From IMG/VR virus record IMGVR_UViG_3300025483_000069, positions 1 through 24,711 of that record: 24,711 nt of DNA. One strand, given 5' to 3'. The translations under genes were made by a program, and so were the position numbers. Positions 14,782 to 21,150 of the stretch are shown here, in pieces. Each line of letters opens with the position of its first letter. Within the stretch, counting starts at the first letter, position 1. Below the pieces are notes generated by a model, which was given only the letters and a program-made list of their open reading frames with translations, was not told where the DNA came from and ran no database searches. The DNA comes from a virus.

Positions 14782-14815
14782 ATAATTGAAGCGACTTACT
14801 ATGTCCAGAAAAATT

Positions 14816-15301
14816 TCAACTTTTTCTCCCACCCCAAATATACTGAGCAATAAGATAGGCGTCGATCATACCATCGTGAGGTTTTTTACACCTCTTGTTT
14901 GCAAGCCAGTTCTCTTCTGGCGCAAGTGAATCAGCCAATTCTAAAGCTGCTTCTTTGGTTTTTCCTTTAGGAGTCCGACCAAGCATATGCTTCTGCCACT
15001 TATGGACGCTCACACGTAGGACTGAGTAATCGTGTGACTCAGCCATACCTATTAGCTTACCAAAGCTAATAGCCATTGATCTAACAGCTTGGCTGCTTTT
15101 TGCATGGGCTAATGGTTCTTCGATTGCGAGATCGAATGGTGTATTAAAATCGAGGAGCCACTGGTTGATGGAACGGATGTCAATTTCTTTCTTCTTCGAC
15201 ATTTGAAGAGTCGGCATACGAATCTTGTCGATGATGCCACCATCAAATTTAGATATAGCGCAAAGTCCGCCATCTAACCCGTTGTCGATTCCGACAATCA
15301 T
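14816..15301 (-). CDS. RuvC-like Holliday junction resolvase
   Basis: This 161-residue protein follows the RuvC pattern: IVGIDNGLDGG with catalytic Asp6, LAIEEPLAHAKSSQAV with the acidic pair near residues 61-62, and KPHDGMIDAYLIA with His142 and Asp143/Asp147. RuvC-like enzymes cut four-way DNA junctions symmetrically and, in phages, resolve branched replication or recombination intermediates before packaging. I use ATG 15301 rather than an upstream in-frame TTG at 15304; the ATG overlaps the stop of the preceding gene by 1 nt. The size is near normal. Confidence 0.92.
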   Translation of the reverse strand: MIVGIDNGLDGGLCAISKFDGGIIDKIRMPTLQMSKKKEIDIRSINQWLLDFNTPFDLAIEEPLAHAKSSQAVRSMAISFGKLIGMAESHDYSVLRVSVHKWQKHMLGRTPKGKTKEAALELADSLAPEENWLANKRCKKPHDGMIDAYLIAQYIWGGRKS

Positions 15302-15684
15302 CAAGATTTTTCAGGACAATAGAGATTGTCGCACTCCCCACCAGATACCGGATTGCTGCAAGTGCCACACTCACGCTCTTCACTAAGTAAGGCTTTCGCG
15401 AGGATAGAATAGTTCACAAGATCCTCACAGGCATCATCGACCGACTCGCCTGCTACCTTTAACTCACCGTCGTTAACGAATGATTTAATCCGCATCAACT
15501 TATCTTGCATTCTCAACAAGAGTCCGGTGACCGGATGGAGGCCAAGTGATTTAGCAGTCTTGAAATTGGCGAGTGCATCGACAGTGTTCTCACCACCGCA
15601 GTAGTCAGAGTTCTTTGCTCGCATAATTTCGAGCGTTTTCTTGCACGTCGATTCGTGTAAACGGAATAGGGTTTCGGGTTTCAT
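15301..15684 (-). CDS. DUF1599/Nmad1-like protein with C-terminal Cys4 tail
   Basis: This 127-residue protein has KNSDYCGG (24-31), ALANFKTAK, HPVTGLLLRMQDKLMRI and GESVDDACEDLVNYS (79-93), which match the DUF1599 pattern. The acidic pair Glu80/Asp84 and the helical layout resemble MazG-type nucleotide pyrophosphatases, so a role in nucleotide or base-modification metabolism is possible. The last 20 residues add C106-x2-C109 and C118-x4-C123, probably a small zinc-binding tail. I do not know this as a usual part of the family. Enzyme activity is an inference. Confidence 0.8.
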   Translation of the reverse strand: MKPETLFRLHESTCKKTLEIMRAKNSDYCGGENTVDALANFKTAKSLGLHPVTGLLLRMQDKLMRIKSFVNDGELKVAGESVDDACEDLVNYSILAKALLSEERECGTCSNPVSGGECDNLYCPEKS

Positions 15685-15914
15685 TATTTTACTGGTATTG
15701 AATCTCCTCTGACCAGAAGACCGTCGCCCTCTGCTGGAACTAAAACTCTAATCCCTTTCGGCAGGGACTGTAAATAAAATACTTCGCGGGCCGTTGACGG
15801 CTTCACGCGATACCACAACCCGTCAGCGGTATCTACCGGAAAACGGAAATCCGCCCCTTCGTCTATTCGGGTAATAAATTTTGGCCCTACCTCTGGCTCA
15901 CGGTCGTGGAACAT
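15684..15914 (-). CDS. Small hypothetical beta-rich protein
   Basis: Starting at ATG 15914 gives 76 residues, including DFRFPVDTADGLWYRVKPST, VFYLQSLPKGIRVLVPAEGD and a GLLVRGDS end. It appears beta-rich, with no family that I recognise. An upstream in-frame TTG at 15953 would add 13 residues but would overlap the terminase small-subunit gene by 29 nt; the ATG lies 10 nt after that gene's stop. Neither start has a clear Shine-Dalgarno sequence. Confidence 0.65.
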   Translation of the reverse strand: MFHDREPEVGPKFITRIDEGADFRFPVDTADGLWYRVKPSTAREVFYLQSLPKGIRVLVPAEGDGLLVRGDSIPVK

Positions 15915-15924
15915 TGTAGTAATA

Positions 15925-16566
15925 TTAAATCTCGTTTCCGGTCTCCGCGTCAATCGTTTTTTTCTGCCTGATTGCGCCTCCGCCTTTATCTGCTTTAGAG
16001 TTATTCAGGATAGAAATATCAATTTGCATCTTACTACTACCGCCACCAGTTTTTGCGTTAAGACCTAAGTTACGTCTGATGAGCTGGTCAAGCTCTGACA
16101 TCTCACGAATTGTCTTCGGACCACGCAGCGTTTTCATAGAGTCACGTAACAACTTAATTCCGGCTGCGGCAATGTAGTGCTGGTATTTATCAGCCGGAGA
16201 GTTCTGCGCCTCCGCGATTTCGTTGAGGGTAACGTCCTCTTGTTTGGATGCGCGGAACCTTTCTTCCACAATAGCTGAACTCATCGTCTCATTGAAGTGT
16301 TCTTCAACATCCTCTTTAAGCTGGTCCTTATCAGCATCTGATTTCAGATGTTCCTCTTTGATGTCTGTGTTGTGGATCAAGTTGTCGAGAACCTTACCAT
16401 CTACTATATCACCGTTCATCTTAGCGGCGACTCCGTGTTTCTTTAACCACTTACGTATTGTATTTCGGTGGACCCCAATGTGTTGACCAATCGCACTATT
16501 ACTGTAACCTTCTTTGTTAAGGCGCAAGGCTTCAGCCTCGCACTCTCTAATAGGTTTTTCAGACAT
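15925..16566 (-). CDS. Terminase small subunit-like HTH protein
   Basis: This 213-residue protein has an N-terminal HTH (EALRLNKEGYSNSAIGQHIG, then VHRNTIRKWLKKHG; about 12-45), a charged linker, and helical MKTLRGPKTIREMSELDQLI followed by RRNLGLNAKTGGGSSKMQID. The resolvase-like HTH, the helical middle and position next to terL suggest a small terminase that recognises phage DNA for packaging. The opposite orientation to terL is unusual, so a DNA-binding regulator is an alternative. I chose ATG 16566 over ATG 16623 because of the promoter-like site immediately upstream and because 16623 would overlap terL by 47 nt. Confidence 0.7.
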   Translation of the reverse strand: MSEKPIRECEAEALRLNKEGYSNSAIGQHIGVHRNTIRKWLKKHGVAAKMNGDIVDGKVLDNLIHNTDIKEEHLKSDADKDQLKEDVEEHFNETMSSAIVEERFRASKQEDVTLNEIAEAQNSPADKYQHYIAAAGIKLLRDSMKTLRGPKTIREMSELDQLIRRNLGLNAKTGGGSSKMQIDISILNNSKADKGGGAIRQKKTIDAETGNEI

Positions 16567-16573
16567 CGATTTA

Positions 16574-16602
16574 ATTATGCCCTCAGAAGCAGACAAGCGC
16601 AA
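16574..16602 (-). promoter_or_regulatory. Sigma70-like promoter at the divergent terminase junction (minus strand)
   Basis: On the minus strand: TTGCGC (16602-16597), a 17-nt spacer, CATAAT (16579-16574), and 7 nt to the ATG at 16566. The -10 hexamer overlaps the start codon of terL on the + strand. The spacing again puts transcription start at or next to the ATG, but the -35 is weak. No convincing + strand promoter was found for terL. Confidence 0.45.
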
Positions 16603-18367
16603 GCGCGTTCTAGAGCCGCGCATCGACCCACAATCTAAGCAGATGGACGTAGGGGGACTGATAATCCCACCGACAAGTCTACTAACCTCTTTATTGTATG
16701 GCTTTGCTCACCACCCCAACGACAAGGCCAAAGAGTTTTATTTTTGGAGAGTATGCGATGAACTATGGAATAGAGAAGAACTGCCGGAGAAGATGATGGT
16801 CCGCCATCCTTGGGCAGAGCAGATGATTAGGTCAGCCATCAAACACAAGTATCTAGCGATTGGTGGTTCAGCCAGTAGCGGTAAATCACACACGATGGCC
16901 GCGTGGGGTATTGTCCAATGGCTCTGCCAGCCACGAGATACACTAGTCTTGATGACATCGACCACTTTACGGGAAGCACGAAAGAGGATTTGGGGTTCAG
17001 TTATGTCCTTGCTATCGGTGATCGACGGTGCGCCAATCAAGATACGGGACTCAATAGGAAACGCCGCTTATGTAGATGAGAACGGCACGCTTATCGAACG
17101 GGCCGGATTATCTCTGATCGCGGCGGAGAAATCCAAAACACGCGAGGCAATAGGCAAGTTTATTGGTATAAAGCAGAAGCGTGTAATTATGATTGGTGAT
17201 GAACTTTCAGAACTTTCTGAAAGTATCTTGCAGGCTGGTCTGACTAACCTATCTAAGAACCCCTTCTTCCAGATGATTGGTATGTCTAACCCGAATAGCC
17301 GATTCGACGCTTTCGGCGTGTGGTCAGAGCCTAAGAAAGGCTGGGAGTCCATAGACACGCAGACCGCTGACAGGTGGACCACGAAATGGAAAGGACACTA
17401 CCTCCGACTCGATGGGGAGCGCAGTCCTAATATTACGCTAGGAGAGGTTAAGTTTCCTTGGCTACCGACCGCTGAGAAGCTGGCAGAAGACAGGGCGTTA
17501 TTGGGTCCAGAGTCCAGAGGATACATGCGAATGGTTCGCGCCGTCTTCTTCGACTCTGACGAAACAACCGGAATCTACTCAGAAGCAGAGCTTATCAAAG
17601 GCGGGGCGATGGGCGAGGTCGATTGGGCGGACAAGCCGACTGTCGTTGCCGGAGTCGATCCGGCTTTTACTAATGGTGGCGATAGGACTATTATGTATAC
17701 AGCAGAAGTCGGCTACGCTCGAAACGGCCAATACGTCTGCAAGTTAGGAGAAGCCATACACCTCAATGACGATGCCACAAACAAAGCGGTTCCCCGAACA
17801 TATCAGATTGTCCACCAAATTATCGATCACTGTAAACGTAGGAATATCTCTGCTAACAATGTGGCTCTCGACTCGACCGGAGCAGGTGCGCCCTTCTGCG
17901 ACGTTCTGGCTGGTGAGTGGGAGAGTTCGTTCATGCGCGTTACCTTTGGCGGGAAAGCTTCCGACAAACGAGTCAGCATGAACAGCCAGCTCACCGGAGC
18001 AGAACTCTATACTAATAGAGTGTCAGAACTTTGGTTTGTCGGCAAAGAACTGCTTCGGACACAGCAGATATATGGGGTAGCTGCGGATTTAGCTAAGGAA
18101 ATGTGCGCCAGAAACTACGATATGACAAAGGGAACAGGCACGCTGAGAGTGAAAATTGAATCGAAACCGGAGTTTAAAGCTCGGTTCGGTCGTAGTCCTG
18201 ACTTAGCTGATGCGGCGTTCCTTGCTCTCGATTGCGCTCGCCAGCGTTTAGGACTCGTGGCTGTTGACCCACCGAAAGACGAAAAGGGTGCGGGGTTCAG
18301 GAAACAGGTTACAATTAAAACTCTTAGTGGCGCACTTAATAATCCTGATACCAGTTTACTCAGTTAA
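16577..18367 (+). CDS. terL: Terminase large subunit
   Basis: This 596-residue packaging motor has an N-terminal ATPase with Walker A GGSASSGKS (96-104), Walker B VIMIGDE (203-209), and MSNPNSRFD (236-244) as the probable coupling region. The C-terminal RNase H-like nuclease has VVAGVDPAF (Asp361), VALDSTGAGAPF (Asp432) and SPDLADAAFLALD (540-552). The enzyme cuts concatemeric DNA and pumps it into the prohead. I chose ATG 16577 (MPSEADKRKR) over an upstream in-frame TTG. The divergent small-subunit gene starts 10 bp away. Confidence 0.95.
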   Translation: MPSEADKRKRVLEPRIDPQSKQMDVGGLIIPPTSLLTSLLYGFAHHPNDKAKEFYFWRVCDELWNREELPEKMMVRHPWAEQMIRSAIKHKYLAIGGSASSGKSHTMAAWGIVQWLCQPRDTLVLMTSTTLREARKRIWGSVMSLLSVIDGAPIKIRDSIGNAAYVDENGTLIERAGLSLIAAEKSKTREAIGKFIGIKQKRVIMIGDELSELSESILQAGLTNLSKNPFFQMIGMSNPNSRFDAFGVWSEPKKGWESIDTQTADRWTTKWKGHYLRLDGERSPNITLGEVKFPWLPTAEKLAEDRALLGPESRGYMRMVRAVFFDSDETTGIYSEAELIKGGAMGEVDWADKPTVVAGVDPAFTNGGDRTIMYTAEVGYARNGQYVCKLGEAIHLNDDATNKAVPRTYQIVHQIIDHCKRRNISANNVALDSTGAGAPFCDVLAGEWESSFMRVTFGGKASDKRVSMNSQLTGAELYTNRVSELWFVGKELLRTQQIYGVAADLAKEMCARNYDMTKGTGTLRVKIESKPEFKARFGRSPDLADAAFLALDCARQRLGLVAVDPPKDEKGAGFRKQVTIKTLSGALNNPDTSLLS

Positions 18368-18439
18368 AAACTTTCTCGTAACCTCTTTGGTATTTATAAC
18401 ATATACAATTAGTACTCAAGTATATAGAGAAAAGTTTTT
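18366..18439. repeat. Nested inverted repeats between terL and the next gene
   Basis: AAAAACTTTCTC (18366-18377) pairs with GAGAAAAGTTTTT (18427-18439) apart from one bulged base. Inside are ATATAC (18401-18406) with GTATAT (18420-18425), and a central palindrome AGTACT (18411-18416). It ends with a T-tract just upstream of the next promoter. It could be a weak terminator for terL, a regulator site or a replication-related structure. Confidence 0.5.
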
Positions 18440-18457
18440 ATACAAGAATCCCGAAGA

Positions 18458-18486
18458 TTGACACTTTTCCCTAAAACCTGTATCTT
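18458..18486 (+). promoter_or_regulatory. Near-consensus sigma70 promoter for a predicted leaderless mRNA
   Basis: TTGACA (18458-18463), a 17-nt spacer, then TATCTT (18481-18486). The GTG start of the next gene is 6 nt after the -10 hexamer, so +1 would coincide with the G of GTG 18493. There is no Shine-Dalgarno sequence, and an in-frame TAA at 18472 excludes an upstream ATG. The arrangement repeats that at 2330-2358. Confidence 0.72.
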
Positions 18487-18492
18487 CTGCCT

Positions 18493-18786
18493 GTGGCGAA
18501 CAAACGTTTCAAGAGGCTCCCGTCTGGCCGTATCCAATACCACGGTGAGACGTTCGCTGGCTTTAATAAGCCTAAACGCGCCCCTAAAGGATCTAAGAAG
18601 AAGTTTGTCGTTTTAGGTAAAGAAGGCGACAAGATCAAGAAAGTTGGTTACGGTCACCGAGACTACAGTGATTTCACGAAACATAAGAATCCTAAGCGTC
18701 GGGCGAACTTCAGAGCCAGACACAACTGCAAAACTGCAAAAGACAAAACAACCGCACGCTATTGGGCGTGCAAAAAACTTTGGTAA
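18493..18786 (+). CDS. Small conserved basic protein
   Basis: This 97-residue protein has a Lys/Arg-rich first half and VLGKEGDKIKKVGYGHRDYS, then DFTKHKNPKRRANFRARHNC and a KTTARYWACKKLW end. The HRDYSDFTxHK...RxxFxxRH...YWxxKxLW pattern is familiar from small proteins of tailed phages and giant viruses (related to DUF5754), without a proven function. It follows terL and precedes large virion proteins, so it is probably a late protein, perhaps packaged. GTG is the only plausible start in this frame. The following gene starts 2 nt after the stop. Confidence 0.85.
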   Translation: MANKRFKRLPSGRIQYHGETFAGFNKPKRAPKGSKKKFVVLGKEGDKIKKVGYGHRDYSDFTKHKNPKRRANFRARHNCKTAKDKTTARYWACKKLW

Positions 18787-18788
18787 TC

Positions 18789-20051
18789 ATGGCGGAAAAA
18801 GATAAATATTATAAAGATGCTGCGGCTAAAGATGCCGAAGCGAAGGATATACTAACCAGTTCCCGCATAACTTCTCAAGGTCAAAGAGATAAGTTAAGTA
18901 GCATCTTGGCTGGTAGAACCAAGGCTTTTGAAGAGCGCAGGAAAAAAAGTGAAGAAGAGGACGCCGCGAGGAAAGCACGTCTTAAACAATATGAGGAACC
19001 CGAGAAACCCCTTGATTCATATGATCAAGGTATGGCTGAGTTAGATGCAGCTTTTGACGCGTCAGCCGCTCGTGACAGAAAACTTGAAATAGATAAAAAA
19101 ACAAGTATTGCCTCCGAGCTTAAAGACTTATCGAAGCGGGGGGCTTTGACCTCCGACCTCCTAAAAGGTTCTCGCAAAAAAGCAATAGATGCTGGTATAT
19201 CTGAAGATCAGTTTAACACGTTCTTAGAAAAGAATAGCATCCGCGAGCGCGGTTCTGCGTTTTCTTTTAAGAAACCTAAGAAAGAGAAAGGGGCAGGGCT
19301 GTTCGACCAACCCGCAGTAGACCCAACATCAGCAGCCGGAGCGGCCCAAAACGTCATATATCAAAAAGAGTTCGGGACCGGACTTGACGCATTAGCAGCC
19401 ATGCAAGACCCAAATTACGTGACAGGGAGTGGGTCTGCCCTCCGCCAGCCCTCTCGTCGTATTAGCCCTGCTAGTGGGAGGCTTCGCAGTGCGTCTCGTC
19501 GCCTGACCGGACCTGCCGCGCAAAAAATGGCTTTATTAGGTGAGTTGGCCCGTGTGAACGAGCCTTCTATCGACACACGCGCTTTACGAAAAAGTAGGAT
19601 GGATTCACGAATGTTAGCCGCTGAAGAAGCTAATAAGCAAAACAAAATCGCGTCAGGTTCTAAAAACATGTTTGACGCGATGGGGGTGAAGGAGCCAAAA
19701 TCGAACGACTCCATCGAGCAGCCTAAGAAATCGGGAAAAACCCCTAAAATAGAGGCGCGGGAGCGGGACGGAGACCAAATAAAAAAAGCTCCTCACCTAC
19801 GAAAAGAAGTTGACCCCCAGATTTTCAAGAACCTCCCTCGCATCAAGAACCTCCCTCGCACGTTCCTTCATGACAAAGCGATTCCACTTGATGAAGTGGG
19901 AAAGAGAGAGCAAGGGCCTGTTTATTATGCTAAAGATGGTAACGAAATGATATTCAGTGAATATCAGACTATGGAATTTAGGGATTCAAATGGTAATGGT
20001 ATCGAAGATCGTAGAGAAGGTATTTACCGTAAGAGCGACTACATAAAATAA
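18789..20051 (+). CDS. Disordered virion-associated protein with a C-terminal Ca-binding loop
   Basis: This 420-residue protein is mostly charged and low in hydrophobic residues, with coiled-coil-like parts at the N-terminus (KYYKDAAAKDAEAKDI) and long Lys/Arg/Glu segments. Near the end DSNGNGIEDRRE (399-410) matches a Ca-binding EF-hand/TSP3-like loop: Asp1, Asn3, Asn5, Gly6 and Glu12. A short tandem duplication gives KNLPRI-KNLPRT. I chose ATG 18789; an in-frame TTG at 18762 lies inside the previous gene. It precedes two internal virion protein candidates, so a structural or assembly role is likely but not shown. Confidence 0.75.
   Translation: MAEKDKYYKDAAAKDAEAKDILTSSRITSQGQRDKLSSILAGRTKAFEERRKKSEEEDAARKARLKQYEEPEKPLDSYDQGMAELDAAFDASAARDRKLEIDKKTSIASELKDLSKRGALTSDLLKGSRKKAIDAGISEDQFNTFLEKNSIRERGSAFSFKKPKKEKGAGLFDQPAVDPTSAAGAAQNVIYQKEFGTGLDALAAMQDPNYVTGSGSALRQPSRRISPASGRLRSASRRLTGPAAQKMALLGELARVNEPSIDTRALRKSRMDSRMLAAEEANKQNKIASGSKNMFDAMGVKEPKSNDSIEQPKKSGKTPKIEARERDGDQIKKAPHLRKEVDPQIFKNLPRIKNLPRTFLHDKAIPLDEVGKREQGPVYYAKDGNEMIFSEYQTMEFRDSNGNGIEDRREGIYRKSDYIK
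19826..19861 (+). repeat. Perfect-near tandem duplication of 18 nt
   Basis: CAAGAACCTCCCTCGCAT (19826-19843) is followed directly by CAAGAACCTCCCTCGCAC (19844-19861), differing only in the last base. It adds six residues (KNLPRI/KNLPRT) to the disordered protein without a frame change, and looks like a recent slippage event. Confidence 0.9.
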
Positions 20052-20086
20052 CCCAAAGGCCCACGTCCCAGAGGCTTATAGTTTAT

Positions 20087-21115
20087 ATGATTAATTACAA
20101 CCAAGACATCGCACCACTCCGCCAGCAGTATTTCCCAATGCTGATGGGGGAGAGAGGTTTCGACCAAGCGATGAAATATCGTCAGGAAGTCATCATGCCG
20201 ATGCAGGTGCATACTATGAAGATGCAATCGCATGCTATGTCTATGCAGGCGCAGGATCTTGCCAACGAAAAGCTGAAGTTTGATCTGATGCAGTCTAGGC
20301 AGAAGGCTAAGTCCCAGCTTGATTTCATGGAGAAGCTACCTGACTTGATGAGTCGGATTGAGGGCATCACGTCTGACCCTGAAAAAGATTCTTACACAGC
20401 GACTAAGGATTTGATTGGCCTACAGATGGAGTATCTACCGTCTGCACAGCATAACCCTCTTATTGGTAATCTGTTTAACTTTGCAGGTAACTCTATTAAC
20501 GTAGATCGTATTCGGCAAGAAAAAGAAGACCGTAAAGAAAAAGAAGCAGAGTCCCGAAAGTTTGGTCGTATGTCTCAGCTAGCTCAGGTGGGAGCTGTTG
20601 ACGCTGTAATAGCTGCTGCTGGAGAAGAAATAGATCCAGAAGAACAGGACTATGTGAGCCTTGCCCAAACGTATAAGAGTGCAGGAGCTGCAAAAACAAA
20701 AGCAGCAGCCGACAAGGCAGCAGCAGCAGCCGAATCTGCGGCTATAGGTAGGGCATCCTCTACTTTTAAATCGTATGAGTCTGCATTACGGGGTATGACT
20801 GTTAAATCCACGCAGACAGACTGGTCAAACATGACTGCACCTACAGTGGGGGATATTAAACAGATTAGTAATCAAGTCTCTGAAGGTTTCGATATTGGAA
20901 AAGCTAATAAACAAGAACTAGCAGCGACTTATATAGACGTGATGAGGAGATTCGGTCGCAATCCAGATAAAGCTCTTGTTTTAGAAGCGGCGGAAAATGA
21001 TACAAAAAATCTTTATAGAGAAACTTTAGAGAAAGTCTTAGAACAGCAAAGGCTTTTTGGCCAATATGGCCAACCTGAAACGACAAGTAAAGTAGATACA
21101 ATCTTTAATACCTAA
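20087..21115 (+). CDS. Probable internal virion protein, coiled-coil-rich
   Basis: This 342-residue protein is rich in Gln, Met and Ala. The first 70 residues are helical (MINYNQDIAPLRQQYFPMLM, then FDQAMKYRQEVIMPMQVHTM). A long charged helix (about 140-165) and an Ala/Lys-rich helix (GAAKTKAAADKAAAAAESAA, about 202-221) follow, with no catalytic motif. Its size, helical nature and place directly before the giant gene recall the internal (ejection) proteins of podoviruses, which leave the capsid with DNA. That assignment is by context. Downstream spacing is 35 nt; no Shine-Dalgarno sequence is seen. Confidence 0.7.
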   Translation: MINYNQDIAPLRQQYFPMLMGERGFDQAMKYRQEVIMPMQVHTMKMQSHAMSMQAQDLANEKLKFDLMQSRQKAKSQLDFMEKLPDLMSRIEGITSDPEKDSYTATKDLIGLQMEYLPSAQHNPLIGNLFNFAGNSINVDRIRQEKEDRKEKEAESRKFGRMSQLAQVGAVDAVIAAAGEEIDPEEQDYVSLAQTYKSAGAAKTKAAADKAAAAAESAAIGRASSTFKSYESALRGMTVKSTQTDWSNMTAPTVGDIKQISNQVSEGFDIGKANKQELAATYIDVMRRFGRNPDKALVLEAAENDTKNLYRETLEKVLEQQRLFGQYGQPETTSKVDTIFNT

Positions 21116-21150
21116 ACACCACTTAAACTACAATCCAAACCTTTTCAGCT

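Noticed and set aside
16514-16576. Longer N-terminus for terL from an in-frame TTG
   Set aside because: It would run into the terS-like gene on the other strand; ATG 16577 begins a normal terminase start.
18762-18788. TTG start inside the preceding gene for the disordered virion protein
   Set aside because: ATG 18789 lies directly after the previous stop, as is usual in this genome.
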